DNA from: Testudinibacter aquarius
GTDB taxonomy: Bacteria > Pseudomonadota > Gammaproteobacteria > Enterobacterales > Pasteurellaceae
Length of the DNA: 64,000 nt
Assembly (NCBI RefSeq): GCF_004342725.1
Contig: NZ_SMCP01000002.1
Coordinates: 1-64,000, forward strand
Direction: 5' to 3'
Below, piece after piece: positions 19,791 through 30,124 of the stretch. The notes beneath the pieces were generated by a model. The model was not told where the DNA came from and did not search any database. It saw only the letters and a program-made list of their open reading frames with translations. Position 1 is the first letter of the stretch. Each line of letters starts with the position of its first letter. The position numbers were made by a program, and so were the translations under genes.

Positions 19791-19819
19791 GTGCAGGAAA
19801 CAACATTCCTGCACTTTTT
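19791..19819 (+). terminator. Terminator after pyrG
   Basis: GTGCAGGAA pairs with TTCCTGCAC around a six-base loop and is followed by five Ts. Confidence 0.88.
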
Positions 19820-19884
19820 ACAAGACAAATAAATTAAATCGCTTTAGTATATAGCATAGATTTTTAGTACTGATTTCAATTTAA

Positions 19885-21204
<1,320 letters not shown>

Positions 21205-21226
21205 TTCTTGCCTTAGCTGAATGAAG

Positions 21227-21262
21227 AAAAGGTTGTTTGAAGCGATTCAGACAACCTTTTTT
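21227..21262 (+). terminator. Terminator after eno
   Basis: AAAAGGTTGTTTGAA pairs with TTCAGACAACCTTTT (one G-U pair) across a three-base loop, then Ts. Confidence 0.88.
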
Positions 21263-21294
21263 ACGATCTAAACCTGCGATATTGAGGAATACCT

Positions 21295-21702
21295 ATGTTC
21301 TATTTAACCCTTGAAGCTCAACTGATTATCGGGCAAGCAACTCAACTGGGTTCTCCCTCGACTCGGCACGACTATCTTTCGGTGATGTTTGAAGACGACG
21401 GCGAAACCGGCTATTTTTATGCCCTCGACACACGTCAAGCAGCTATGCCGATTGTCGATGCACTACACATTTATAATACCAGTGCCGTCGATGAAAAAGA
21501 GACGGCGCGCAAACTGCAAATCTGCTGGTCAGAAGACGGTAACTTTGTGCTGTTGCTCATCAATGATTATCCACATGCTGCCTTTGATTTTGTTAAATTA
21601 ATCGCTTACAACCACAGCAAATTTCCTGAGCCGGAATTCGGCAGTCTGTGGTCTCGCAAAGAAATTAATGATGAATTAGTACAGCAATGGCTGAACGCAT
21701 AA
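21295..21702 (+). CDS. Conserved hypothetical protein (DUF2251-like)
   Basis: A 135-residue soluble protein with no signal peptide and no membrane segment. It begins with a beta-rich stretch and contains VMFEDDGETGYFYALD, CWSEDGNFVLLLINDYPHAAFDF and a C-terminal LWSRKEINDELVQQWL helix. This looks like the small DUF2251 family found next to eno in Haemophilus, but that assignment is from memory of the family and is tentative. The role is unknown. It follows the eno terminator by 33 bp, so it may be expressed by read-through or from its own weak promoter. Confidence 0.75.
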   Translation: MFYLTLEAQLIIGQATQLGSPSTRHDYLSVMFEDDGETGYFYALDTRQAAMPIVDALHIYNTSAVDEKETARKLQICWSEDGNFVLLLINDYPHAAFDFVKLIAYNHSKFPEPEFGSLWSRKEINDELVQQWLNA

Positions 21703-21722
21703 TATGGCGTGAAATGCTATGC

Positions 21723-21757
21723 AAAGTGCGGTTTGGCTGCATTATTGACCGCACTTT
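21723..21757 (+). terminator. Inverted uptake-sequence pair, probable weak terminator
   Basis: AAAGTGCGGT (21723-21732) and ACCGCACTTT (21748-21757) form a 10-bp stem around a 15-base loop, followed by a partly T-rich stretch. It separates the hypothetical gene from the catalase promoter. Confidence 0.5.
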
Positions 21758-21813
21758 CGATTTTGTATAAAATTTAAACTATAATGGCTCTCATTTTTGT
21801 TAGATTTTGCAAA

Positions 21814-21827
21814 TTGATCTAAATCAA
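21814..21827. promoter_or_regulatory. Perfect FNR-type site upstream of catalase
   Basis: TTGATCTAAATCAA matches the FNR consensus TTGAT-N4-ATCAA at every defined base. Its centre lies about 74 bp upstream of the start predicted from the TATACT box, close to a class I activator position. Whether it acts as activator or repressor is not shown. Confidence 0.6.
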
Positions 21828-21830
21828 ACA

Positions 21831-21867
21831 ATAGCCCTGCACTATCAAATCCATATAAGATTATTTT
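21831..21867. promoter_or_regulatory. Candidate OxyR site upstream of catalase
   Basis: ATAG-N7-CTAT at 21831-21845 matches one OxyR half-site pair. After exactly seven bases a degenerate second unit (ATAT-N7-TTTT, 21853-21867) follows, giving the four-element spacing of OxyR sites. It runs into the -35 region, where OxyR activates in other bacteria. Confidence 0.5.
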
Positions 21868-21888
21868 GATCTTTCTTGCTACTATACT
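21861..21888 (+). promoter_or_regulatory. Candidate catalase promoter
   Basis: TTATTT (21861-21866) and TATACT (21883-21888) are spaced 16 bp apart, leaving a leader of about 65 bases before the catalase ATG. Confidence 0.45.
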
Positions 21889-21961
21889 GGGTAATCGTAC
21901 TGCTAAAGTGCGTTGCTGTACTACTTAATCCTAACAACGTTTACTTAAAAGGATATACACA

Positions 21962-23425
21962 ATGAGTCAAGAAGATCAAAAATGCCCTTATGCGCACAGC
22001 CATTTAACCACTAATGGCGGTGCTCCGGTAGTTGACAACCAAAACAGTATGACTGCCGGCCCGCGCGGCCCGTTGTTGGCACAAGATTTATGGTTAAATG
22101 AAAAATTAGCTAATTTCGTACGTGAAGTGATTCCTGAGCGCCGTATGCACGCCAAAGGTTCCGGTGCGTTCGGTACGTTCACCGTCACTCACGACATCAC
22201 CCAATATACTCGCGCTAAAATCTTCAGCGAAATCGGTAAAAAAACCGAGATGTTTGCCCGTTTCACCACCGTAGCCGGTGAGCGCGGTGCCGCCGATGCC
22301 GAGCGCGATATTCGCGGTTTCGCCCTGAAATTCTACACCGAAGAAGGTAACTGGGATATGGTGGGTAATAACACGCCGGTATTCTTCTTACGCGATCCAC
22401 GTAAATTCCCGGATTTAAATAAAGCGGTGAAACGCGATCCACGCACCAATATGCGTTCTGCTACCAACAACTGGGATTTCTGGACTTTGTTACCGGAAGC
22501 TTTCCACCAAGTTACCATCGTAATGAGTGATCGTGGTATTCCAGCGAGCTACCGCCATATGCACGGTTTCGGTTCGCACACTTACAGCTTTATCAACAGC
22601 GATAACGAGCGTTTCTGGGTGAAATTCCATTTCAGAACCCAACAAGGCATCAAAAATCTGACTGACGCAGAAGCACAAGCATTAGTTGGTGAAGATCGTG
22701 AAAGTCACCAAAAAGACTTATATGAAGCGATTCAACGCGGCGACTTCCCGAAATGGACGATGTTCGTACAAATCATGCCGGAAGCCGATGCGGAAAAAGT
22801 GTCTTACCACCCGTTTGACTTAACCAAAGTGTGGCCGAAAGCGGATTATCCGTTAATCGAAGTGGGCGAGTTCGAATTGAACCGCAATCCGGAAAACTTC
22901 TTCTTAGACGTGGAGCAATCTGCATTCGCACCAAGTAACTTAGTCCCAGGCATCAGCGTATCACCAGACCGTATGTTACAAGCCCGTTTGTTCAACTATG
23001 CTGACGCACAACGCTACCGTTTAGGCGTGAACTTCACCCAAATTCCGGTGAACAAGCCACGTTGCCCAGTACACAGCAACCACCGCGACGGTCAAGGTCG
23101 CGTTGATGCCAACTACGGCAGCGCACCGCACTATGAGCCGAACAGCTTCGGTTACTGGCAAGAACAACCGCAATACAAAGAACCACCATTGAAAATCACC
23201 GGTGATGCGGATTTCTGGGATTATCGTGAAGATGACAGCGACTATTTCAGCCAACCACGTGAACTGTTCCGTTTGATGACACCTGAACAACAACAAGTGT
23301 TATTCGACAACACCGCACGTGCGATGGGGGATGCGCCTGACTTCATCAAACAGCGCCACATCGACAACTGCACCAAATGTGACCCTGCATACGGCGCAGG
23401 TGTGAAAAAAGCATTAGGGTTATAA
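21962..23425 (+). CDS. katA: Haem catalase, small-subunit type (KatA/HktE)
   Basis: This cytoplasmic enzyme dismutates hydrogen peroxide. The 487-residue protein has the active-site segment [12 protein letters not shown] with the distal histidine near residue 62, the NADPH- and haem-pocket asparagine in VGNNTPVFF near 135, and the proximal haem ligand tyrosine in [14 protein letters not shown] near 345. Length and the lack of a C-terminal flavodoxin-like domain place it among small-subunit clade 3 catalases, like HktE of H. influenzae. The upstream region carries FNR-like and OxyR-like sites. A CXXC-like CTKC pair near the C terminus is unusual and of unknown use. Confidence 0.96.
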   Translation: MSQEDQKCPYAHSHLTTNGGAPVVDNQNSMTAGPRGPLLAQDLWLNEKLANFVREVIPERRMHAKGSGAFGTFTVTHDITQYTRAKIFSEIGKKTEMFARFTTVAGERGAADAERDIRGFALKFYTEEGNWDMVGNNTPVFFLRDPRKFPDLNKAVKRDPRTNMRSATNNWDFWTLLPEAFHQVTIVMSDRGIPASYRHMHGFGSHTYSFINSDNERFWVKFHFRTQQGIKNLTDAEAQALVGEDRESHQKDLYEAIQRGDFPKWTMFVQIMPEADAEKVSYHPFDLTKVWPKADYPLIEVGEFELNRNPENFFLDVEQSAFAPSNLVPGISVSPDRMLQARLFNYADAQRYRLGVNFTQIPVNKPRCPVHSNHRDGQGRVDANYGSAPHYEPNSFGYWQEQPQYKEPPLKITGDADFWDYREDDSDYFSQPRELFRLMTPEQQQVLFDNTARAMGDAPDFIKQRHIDNCTKCDPAYGAGVKKALGL

Positions 23426-23449
23426 TCAAAAATTGGTTGTAATTCAGTC

Positions 23450-23484
23450 AAACGGTCCAAGTGCGAATTTGGACCGTTTTTTTT
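23450..23484 (+). terminator. Terminator after katA
   Basis: AACGGTCCAA pairs with TTGGACCGTT around a seven- to eight-base loop, followed by eight Ts. Confidence 0.92.
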
Positions 23485-23513
23485 ATTGCTTAAGACTTGC
23501 GAAAGGAAATCCT

Positions 23514-24209
23514 ATGCGTTACAACCAATTCAACCAAGCCATTGGCGATGCGGTAGAAAATATGACTCGCGGCGCAATGCCGGATATCACGTAGTTAAGC
23601 AGGGAAGATTGTACTATCAAGCAGCTTGATTATGAACGGCATAACGAGGCGATTTGTGAGTGTTACCTGCAACACACCCAAGCAGCGGATTGGACTTATC
23701 TGTCACTCGAACCGTTTGATAAACCACAGCAAGTGCGGTTTTTGCTGCGCCAATGGGCGGAATCGTCAGATCCTTACTATTTTGTGATTTTATAACCCCG
23801 CAGCCGACAAGTGTTAGGCACATTCGCCTTAATGCGGATTGATCGCCACCACCGTAGCATAGAAATGGGCTGGGTGATTTATTCAGATTTATTAAAACGC
23901 AGCAAAACCCCCACCGAAGCGCAATTTTTGCTGATGCAGTATGTCTTCGACGCCCTGCAATACCGCCGTTATGAATGGAAATGCGATGCGCTAAACCAAC
24001 GCTCACGCCACGCCGCAGCCCGTTTAGGCTTCCAGTATGAAGGGACGTTCCGCAATGCCGTGGTGTATAAAGGTCGAAATCGCGATACCGCTTGGTTTTC
24101 GATTATTGCTGAAGAATGGCTACCACTCAAAACCGCATTCACCCGTTATTTAGCTGCTGATAATTTTAATCAACAAGGTCAGCAACGCCAACCGTTGCGG
24201 CATTTTTAA
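23514..24209 (+). pseudogene. GNAT N-acetyltransferase gene broken by two in-frame stops
   Basis: One reading frame of about 231 codons encodes an Acetyltransf_3-type acetyltransferase but is interrupted by TAG at 23592-23594 (codon 27) and TAA at 23793-23795 (codon 94). No frame change occurs. The N-terminal part (MRYNQFNQAIGDAVENM), the middle (YERHNEAICECYLQ, WTYLSLEPF) and the C-terminal part (GTFALMRIDRHHRSIEMGWVI, QRSRHAAARLGFQYEG) line up as one protein. A good ribosome site (AAGGA) still precedes the ATG. The piece from GTG 23811 could in principle be translated alone but would lack the N-terminal strands. Confidence 0.88.
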
Positions 24210-24232
24210 CACAATAATTAAATTCAATATTC

Positions 24233-24378
24233 CCTTCTCCCTTGATGGGAGAAGGTGCCCGATAGGGCGGATGAGGGTGAGATATCAGATCACAGCACTG
24301 CACCCTGCCCCCTCATCCTGATTTTTGCTTCTAAACGAAGCAAAAATCTATCCTTCTCCCACAAGGGGAGACGGAATT
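24233..24378. repeat. 145-bp palindrome-rich repeat, copy 1
   Basis: Begins with the hairpin CCTTCTCCC-TTGAT-GGGAGAAGG, continues through GCGGATGAGGGTGAG, contains TTTTTGCTTC-TAAAC-GAAGCAAAAA, and ends with a second CCTTCTCCC...GGGGAGA pair. It is about 95 percent like copy 2, with one extra base. The element is not coding in any convincing frame. Confidence 0.88.
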
Positions 24379-24427
24379 CTAACAACTACGTTCCAGTGTT
24401 TACCAGTCGGTTGCAAGCACACTACTT

Positions 24428-24572
24428 CCTTCTCCCTTGATGGGAGAAGGTGCCCGAAGGGCGGATGAGGGTGAGATATCAGATCACAGCACTGCACCCT
24501 GCCCCCTCATCCTGATTTTCGCTTCTGAACGAAGCAAAAATCTGTCCTTCTCCCACAAGGGGCGAAGGAATT
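24428..24572. repeat. 145-bp palindrome-rich repeat, copy 2
   Basis: Direct repeat of 24233-24378 at a period of 195 bp, separated by a 49-bp spacer. It ends only four bases before the stop codon of hemG, so it lies in the 3' region of the hemG transcript. Together the copies fill the 367-bp gap between the broken acetyltransferase and hemG. Confidence 0.88.
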
Positions 24573-24576
24573 ATTG

Positions 24577-25104
24577 CTATGATTTAAAACGCTGCGCAAA
24601 CTCCGCCACTTTTTCCCAATCAGTATATTCCACCTCTTTGCTGGTGTCGGTTTCGCCACCGGTGATTTTCATGATGAGACGAATCATAAAACGATCAAAA
24701 AAACGGTATTGAGGATAACGCAATGCGCCAGCGAAAACCGCACTTTGCGTTGGCTGCCAGTCGATGCGTTGTAACAATTTGCGTGTGTAGGCATTGGTTT
24801 CAGGCGTATTTTTATCCGCTTTGCGCGCCGTGAGATTCACACTGTAGAATGCCGTTTTTTTACGATTTAACAACTCTGCATAGCGTGCGATATAAGGTTC
24901 TAAGGTTTTATTAAAATGCCCGTAACGAATTGAAGCACCGATGATAATCTGATCGTACTGCGCCAAATCCTGCTGCTCGGCGGCGGCGAGTGCGGCTAAA
25001 TTGACCACCGCACTTTGATCTTGGTTTTGTATTTCAGTCGCTATGGCCTGTGCAATTTTTTGGGTTTGCCCGTCAACGGAGGCATAAATAATCAAGGTTT
25101 TCAT
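24577..25104 (-). CDS. hemG: Menaquinone-dependent protoporphyrinogen IX dehydrogenase (HemG, flavodoxin type)
   Basis: HemG oxidises protoporphyrinogen IX in haem synthesis, passing electrons to quinones at the inner membrane. The 175-residue protein has the FMN-binding loop YASVDGQTQKIA near residue 8, IIIGASIRYGHF near 54 and the extra basic insertion before GALRYPQYRFFDRFMIRLIM that marks HemG among flavodoxins. ATG at 25104 is used; a TTG lies directly before it. It is the last gene of a pepQ-yigZ-trkH-hemG series identical in order to E. coli. Confidence 0.93.
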   Translation of the reverse strand: MKTLIIYASVDGQTQKIAQAIATEIQNQDQSAVVNLAALAAAEQQDLAQYDQIIIGASIRYGHFNKTLEPYIARYAELLNRKKTAFYSVNLTARKADKNTPETNAYTRKLLQRIDWQPTQSAVFAGALRYPQYRFFDRFMIRLIMKITGGETDTSKEVEYTDWEKVAEFAQRFKS

Positions 25105-25132
25105 CAATAATAGTCGCTCTTTTTCACTATTT

Positions 25133-26596
25133 TTAGCTTTTCCAAAATACCGGTGTGAACAACACCAGTAAGGTAAATACTTCCAACCGTCCGCAGATCA
25201 TAGCGAAAGTCAGAATCCATTTTGCACCGTCGGGAATGGTAACAAAGTTGCTGCTGATACTGCCCAAGCCCGGTCCGAGATTGTTTAAACAGGCAACCAC
25301 CGCATTAAAGGCATCAAAGCTCTCCACTCCGCAGGCAATCACCGCCAGCAGGCACAGAATAAAGATCAGTAAATAAGCAGAAAAAAACGCCCAAATCCCT
25401 TGAATAATCCGCTCCGACAACACCCGATCGCCCAATTTGATCGGCTGTACGATATTTGGATGCACCAAACGGTTCATCTCGCGCTTGCCTTGCACAAACA
25501 ATAACAACACCCGAATCACCTTCAAACCGCCACCCGTCGAACCGGCACAACCGCCGATAAACGAGGTCATTAATAACAACATCGGCAGAAACGAAGGCCA
25601 GCTGTCAAACGAGGAAGTGGTGAAACCTGCCGTAGTCGAGATCGACACTGATTGCAACAAAGCATGCTCCAGCGCTTCCTTGCTATCGGTAAAATGGCTG
25701 TAACTGACCAGACTGACCGTACAAATCACCACCAAGCTCAATTGAATAAACAAAAAGGCTTTAAATTCCGGATCGGTGAAATAGAGTTTGAAAATATTGC
25801 TTTTACCCAATTCAAAATAGGCGGAAAAATGCAGCGCGAAGTTACAGCCGGAGATAAACAAAAACACCGCGGCAATCAGGTTAATCGTGGTGCTGTTGAA
25901 ATAACCGAGACTGGCATCATGGGTGGAAAAACCGCCGATGGAAATCGTGGAAAAGCTGTGACTGAGCGCATCAAACAGGTTCATTCCTGCCAACCAATAC
26001 GCCACTGCACACAACAGGGTCAAGGTGGAGTAGATCACCCACAACGCTTTGGCGGTTTCAGCAATGCGCGGACGCATTTTTTGTTCTTTCAGCGGCCCTG
26101 GCATTTCGGCGCGATACAGCTGCATGCCGCCGATGCCCAATAACGGAATAATCGCCACCGCCAACACGATGATCCCCATGCCGCCCAACCACTGTAACAT
26201 TTGACGGTAGAACAGAATGGCTTTGGGCAAGCTGTCCAAGCCGACAATCACCGTAGCGCCGGTGGTGGTTAAACCGGAAAAGGATTCGAAAAACGCATTC
26301 GCCACATTCAACTGCGGCGAGTCAAACAGTAAAAACGGCAACGCACCGACACTGCCCAGCACCACCCAAAATAGCACCACGATCAAAAAACCTTCGCGCG
26401 AACGCAATTCTTGTTTGTGCGTGTGAGTTGACCACCACAATAGCGCCCCGCTTGCCAATGTGATAAAAAAGGTTTTCACAAACGCACTGCCACCACCGTC
26501 CGCATAGAGCAACGCAATCAACGCCGGCGCCAGCATGGTGAGCGAAAAGCACATCACTAAAATTCCGACAATGCGAATAATTGACTGTATATGCAC
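25133..26596 (-). CDS. trkH: Trk system potassium uptake protein TrkH
   Basis: TrkH forms the potassium pathway of the Trk system together with cytoplasmic TrkA. The 487-residue membrane protein contains the four pore-loop repeats: TTTGATV near 110, STISIGGFS near 218, STTAGFTT near 322 and NNLGPGLG near 445, each with its selectivity glycine. The R-G-E-M type cytoplasmic segment near 370 is also present. It precedes hemG by 28 bp. Confidence 0.96.
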   Translation of the reverse strand: MHIQSIIRIVGILVMCFSLTMLAPALIALLYADGGGSAFVKTFFITLASGALLWWSTHTHKQELRSREGFLIVVLFWVVLGSVGALPFLLFDSPQLNVANAFFESFSGLTTTGATVIVGLDSLPKAILFYRQMLQWLGGMGIIVLAVAIIPLLGIGGMQLYRAEMPGPLKEQKMRPRIAETAKALWVIYSTLTLLCAVAYWLAGMNLFDALSHSFSTISIGGFSTHDASLGYFNSTTINLIAAVFLFISGCNFALHFSAYFELGKSNIFKLYFTDPEFKAFLFIQLSLVVICTVSLVSYSHFTDSKEALEHALLQSVSISTTAGFTTSSFDSWPSFLPMLLLMTSFIGGCAGSTGGGLKVIRVLLLFVQGKREMNRLVHPNIVQPIKLGDRVLSERIIQGIWAFFSAYLLIFILCLLAVIACGVESFDAFNAVVACLNNLGPGLGSISSNFVTIPDGAKWILTFAMICGRLEVFTLLVLFTPVFWKS

Positions 26597-26620
26597 GCTA
26601 TTTTCTCTTTTACTTTACTG

Positions 26621-27226
26621 TTAGTTCGCTGTTAAGGTTAAACTGCCGCCGCTACGGTTGTACAGCGCTTGGCTGAATTCAGCAAACTGCTCTTCATCGA
26701 TTGCCAGCCGTAATTCAATCCGCTGTGCGAATTGCTGTTCGATAATCTCGACTTGATACTGTTTCACCAATTGCTGCACCAGCTTGATTTGTTCGTAATC
26801 ACAGCGGAGCGCAAAGGCTTGGCGTTCGATTTTTTCTAGGGTGTTGAGCAATTTCAACGCCTGTTGCACGCCATTGCCGTAGGCACGCACCAAACCGCCG
26901 GTGCCGAGTTGAATGCCGCCGTAATAACGCACCACCACCGCACTTATCTCGCCGATGCCACTGCCGAGCAGCACATTCAACATCGGCTTGCCTGCGGTGC
27001 CGGACGGCTCGCCGTCGTCGGAAAAGCCCAACTGCTGCGAATCGTTTGGTCTGCCTGCTACGGCTGCCCAACAGTGATGACGGGCGTTCGGATGCTGCTG
27101 TTTCAACTGCTGCCAAAACGCCTTCGCCTGTTCGATGCCCGACGTTGCTTGCAGATAGGTGATAAAACGGCTTTTTTTAATCTCTTCGCTAAACTCGACC
27201 GCACTTTCGGGTATCAAATAACGCAT
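26621..27226 (-). CDS. yigZ: YigZ/IMPACT family protein
   Basis: This 201-residue member of the IMPACT (UPF0029) family has an N-terminal domain with KKSRFITYLQ, HHCWAAVAG, FSDDGEPSGTAGKPML and VVVRYYGGIQLGTGGLVRAYG, and a C-terminal ferredoxin-like DUF1949 domain (about 140-195). The biochemical role in bacteria is unsettled; a ribosome or translation link is proposed for relatives. The gene sits between pepQ and trkH as in E. coli. Confidence 0.93.
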   Translation of the reverse strand: MRYLIPESAVEFSEEIKKSRFITYLQATSGIEQAKAFWQQLKQQHPNARHHCWAAVAGRPNDSQQLGFSDDGEPSGTAGKPMLNVLLGSGIGEISAVVVRYYGGIQLGTGGLVRAYGNGVQQALKLLNTLEKIERQAFALRCDYEQIKLVQQLVKQYQVEIIEQQFAQRIELRLAIDEEQFAEFSQALYNRSGGSLTLTAN

Positions 27227-27256
27227 TGTTGCTGTTTCAACTCTGTTTGTAAAGCA

Positions 27257-28588
27257 TTAGCCGCCAAGTGCGGTCAACGCCTGTTGTGTCAGATTTTCTG
27301 CACCGTTCGCCCTGATCACAATATTATCTTCAGTGCGAATGCCGCCATAGGCGATAAAATGCTCGATTTTTTGCCAGTTAAAACGTTTGCCAAGCGGGTG
27401 ATTACGCCACCGCTGCAACAACAGCGGAATAAAATACAGCCCCGGCTCGACCGTCAGCACCATATTCGGCGCTAAAGTGCGGGTGCAACGCAAACTTGGA
27501 TAAACCTCCGGCGGCGCTTTGTGCGTACCGCGCCGATTCTGCTGAAAACCCGCCACATCATGCACCTGCAACCCCAAAAAATGCCCCAATCCGTGCGGAA
27601 AGAAACTGCGGTTAATCCCTTCCTCAAAAATCTGCTCCGCCGGCAACTGCACCAGCTCAAAATCCTGTAGCATTTGCGCGATCATCTGCTGCATCATGGT
27701 ATGGTAACTCAGGTAATTATACCCCACTTGCATTTGTTCAATCAGTGCCAGCTTATTGTGTTCCAACACCCGAATCATTTCCGCAAATTCATCATTGGGG
27801 TCAACGCTGTAACTGCGGGTAATATCCGAAGCATAGCCCAAATGACTGGCACCGGCATCGAGCAAGAAACTCAAGCGCTGCGCTGGATTTTGCTGTTGCA
27901 ATGCGGTGTAATGCAGCACCGCACTATGTTGGTTGATTGCCACGATATTGGCGTAGGGCACATTCAAATCCGATTGTTGGCTGGCTTGCAGATACGCCAA
28001 GTTGATCTCAAATTCCGATTGCCCATCGAAGAAAGCGGCTTGCGCTGCCTGATGTCCTTTTAAGGCGGCAAATTGCGCTTGGTATATACAGGCAATTTCG
28101 TATTCGGTTTTGATACTGCGTTGATAATGCAGATAATTTAGTGCTTTTTGCGGATTGATTTGGCGAAAGCCCAGCGCCTCTGCCAACCGCACTTCTTCCC
28201 CGAAATACAAACTATGCTGCGGATCACCAAGATAGGTTTTGATCTCATCGGCGTGTTTTAAAATCGTCCATTGAAATTCTTCTGTCCAGAATGCTTGCGG
28301 TGCAGGCTGGTGCAAATACCAATAATCGTCAGGCTGATAGAAATACAAGTGCGGTTTGTTGACACCGTCCAGATATAGCCAACTACCGCTGGCTTGCGGA
28401 TGCGGCACAAAATAATTAAACAACGGATTGATTTTAAACGGTTTGGTCTGATCGTCCAAAAAATAGCACTGTTCCTGCCCGGCATAAATCCAAATCCCGT
28501 CGGCATGGTTGGTTTGCAAAATATCCTGCACAACATTTTGCAGACTGTGTAAATGTTGTTGGAAAAGCAATGGCTGCGAATTCGACAT
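27257..28588 (-). CDS. pepQ: Xaa-Pro dipeptidase PepQ
   Basis: PepQ cleaves dipeptides with C-terminal proline using two metal ions. The 443-residue M24 peptidase has an N-terminal creatinase-like domain and the metal ligands in [15 protein letters not shown] (two aspartates), [13 protein letters not shown] (histidine), VEPGLYF (glutamate) and [10 protein letters not shown] (glutamate). An ATG at 28588 follows AGGAG by eight bases; a TTG codon directly upstream is ignored. First gene of the pepQ-yigZ-trkH-hemG series and divergent from tusA. Confidence 0.95.
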   Translation of the reverse strand: MSNSQPLLFQQHLHSLQNVVQDILQTNHADGIWIYAGQEQCYFLDDQTKPFKINPLFNYFVPHPQASGSWLYLDGVNKPHLYFYQPDDYWYLHQPAPQAFWTEEFQWTILKHADEIKTYLGDPQHSLYFGEEVRLAEALGFRQINPQKALNYLHYQRSIKTEYEIACIYQAQFAALKGHQAAQAAFFDGQSEFEINLAYLQASQQSDLNVPYANIVAINQHSAVLHYTALQQQNPAQRLSFLLDAGASHLGYASDITRSYSVDPNDEFAEMIRVLEHNKLALIEQMQVGYNYLSYHTMMQQMIAQMLQDFELVQLPAEQIFEEGINRSFFPHGLGHFLGLQVHDVAGFQQNRRGTHKAPPEVYPSLRCTRTLAPNMVLTVEPGLYFIPLLLQRWRNHPLGKRFNWQKIEHFIAYGGIRTEDNIVIRANGAENLTQQALTALGG

Positions 28589-28656
28589 CAAAAACTCCTA
28601 AAATGAGGCTATCTGCGCTATTATATCGCCTAACACAAACAAATAAGTAAAAATTT

Positions 28657-28899
28657 ATGAATCAAATCGAAATTAGTGAAACCTTAGACACCTTGGGATT
28701 GCGCTGTCCGGAACCGGTGATGTTGGTACGCAAAGCCATCCGCCATATGCAGGATGGCGAGGTGCTGTTAGTGATCGCTGACGACCCCGCAACCACCCGC
28801 GATATTCCGAGCTTTTGCCAATTTATGGATCACACTCTGCTACACAGTGAAAGTGCGGTTGCGCCTTATCGGTATTGGGTACAGAAGGGAAAAAACTAA
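28657..28899 (+). CDS. tusA: Sulfur carrier protein TusA
   Basis: TusA relays persulfide sulfur from IscS to TusBCD for 2-thiouridine formation in tRNA. The 80-residue protein has the active-site cysteine in [14 protein letters not shown] near residue 17 and the [14 protein letters not shown] segment typical of TusA, and is close to the E. coli protein along its length. It diverges from pepQ and overlaps the convergent acetyltransferase gene by four bases at its stop codon. Confidence 0.95.
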   Translation: MNQIEISETLDTLGLRCPEPVMLVRKAIRHMQDGEVLLVIADDPATTRDIPSFCQFMDHTLLHSESAVAPYRYWVQKGKN

Positions 28900-29333
28900 A
28901 GTCGTTTCTCCATCATATGATGCGGCACGCCTTCTTCTTCATAGCCGTCGCCATAGACCTGATAACCGCACTTTTGATAAAACGCAATTGCCGAATCCTG
29001 TGCCCCTAAAATCGCTCGTCGGCTACCATACGCTTTCACTCGCTTTTCCATCTCTAACATCAAACGCTCGCCCAGTTTCTTACCGCGCTGCGATTGTAAT
29101 ACCGCAATCCGCTGTAATTTATACACGCCCTCGGCATACGGATAAATCCGCGCGGTTGCCAGTGCTTGGTTGTCAGCGCTGTAAAGCGTCAGGTATTCGC
29201 ATTGCGCTTCGAATTCATCAATTTCAATCTCAATGGAGAACCCCTGCTCCTCCACAAAAACACGTTTGCGAATCTGCAAACCGTCTAAATAAACGGCATC
29301 TTGTAATGAGTTTGTCCAACTGGCGTGGATCAT
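28896..29333 (-). CDS. GNAT family N-acetyltransferase (YjcF-like)
   Basis: This 145-residue acetyltransferase shows the GNAT core: [14 protein letters not shown] near residue 20, [20 protein letters not shown] as the acetyl-CoA loop (Q/RxxGxG/A form) near 72-91, and [16 protein letters not shown] near 112. The EEGVPHHMM ending is shared with the YjcF/ElaA group. The substrate is unknown. It converges on tusA with a four-base overlap. Confidence 0.88.
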   Translation of the reverse strand: MIHASWTNSLQDAVYLDGLQIRKRVFVEEQGFSIEIEIDEFEAQCEYLTLYSADNQALATARIYPYAEGVYKLQRIAVLQSQRGKKLGERLMLEMEKRVKAYGSRRAILGAQDSAIAFYQKCGYQVYGDGYEEEGVPHHMMEKRL

Positions 29334-29351
29334 AGTGGCTCCTGAAATGAC

Positions 29352-29374
29352 AAAGTGCGGTCAGACCGCACTTT
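29352..29374. terminator. Tight inverted uptake-sequence pair
   Basis: AAAGTGCGGT and ACCGCACTTT are separated by only three bases. It lies between the acetyltransferase and GST genes and could act as a hairpin terminator, but lacks a long T-run. Confidence 0.5.
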
Positions 29375-29395
29375 AGATTGAATAAGAATATCAAT

Positions 29396-30037
29396 TTACC
29401 CGTTCGCACTGATTTTCGCAAACAAATCATCGTCAATTTTTGTTGCGCGGGCATAGCTTTCACGGGCTTGTTGGCGGGCAGTGTAGTCGGTGAAAATCGG
29501 TTTGGCTTCGATGACTTTGACCGCATGAATCCCGAAATCCAATAATTCGGCAAGGTATAAATCGGCGGCGCTAAAACGGTTGCCACACAAAAAGTCATGT
29601 TGTTGCAACGTCTGTTCGAGGGTATTCAAACACAACGGCAAATTGCCGTAACCCAATGCGGTACGGTCGCTCTCTTTCGGTTGCAGTTGCAAAGCGACTT
29701 CCATCATCGCCGCTTCTAGCGGAGCGGCGGCAAAAAACAGCCAGCGGTAATATACGCCGCGCTGTGGATCATTCAGCGCCGGTGCTAAGCCTTTTTGCGG
29801 AAACGCATCGGCAAGATAAGCGCAGATCGCCGCACATTCGGTGATCACCGTATCGCCGTGCTTCAACGCCGGCACTTTGCCCATCGGGTTAATCGCCAGA
29901 TAGTCAGCGGCTTTCATGGCGCCGGTGAAATCAGAAAAGGCCACGCTTTCATAAGGTACGCCGATCTCTTCCAACATCCAGCGGGCTGTTCGTCCACGCG
30001 ACATCGGGTGGGTGTATAAGGTTAGTGATGACATCAT
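29396..30037 (-). CDS. Glutathione S-transferase family protein
   Basis: This 213-residue cytoplasmic protein has an N-terminal thioredoxin-like domain (LYTHPMSRGRTARWMLEE, then NPMGKVPALKHGDTVITE with the cis-proline and glutathione-binding E/S region near 65) and an all-helical C-terminal domain with the FSAADLYLAELL N-capping box near 158. It is of the bacterial GST type that often detoxifies electrophiles. Two adjacent ATG codons follow AAAGGAG; the second (30034) has the better spacing. The substrate is unknown. Confidence 0.9.
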   Translation of the reverse strand: MMSSLTLYTHPMSRGRTARWMLEEIGVPYESVAFSDFTGAMKAADYLAINPMGKVPALKHGDTVITECAAICAYLADAFPQKGLAPALNDPQRGVYYRWLFFAAAPLEAAMMEVALQLQPKESDRTALGYGNLPLCLNTLEQTLQQHDFLCGNRFSAADLYLAELLDFGIHAVKVIEAKPIFTDYTARQQARESYARATKIDDDLFAKISANG

Positions 30038-30124
30038 AATCTCCTTTTATTCAATGATTGTTTGATTGCAAGCTCAATATAACCGAAGCGTATGACAGTT
30101 TTTGTCAGCAGTGTTTAGGGTCTG

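Noticed and set aside
24255-24712. Two frames of 61 and 91 codons with nearly identical N-terminal halves
   Set aside because: They are translations of the tandem 145-bp repeat, and the second runs antisense into hemG. The similarity comes from the repeat, not from gene duplication.
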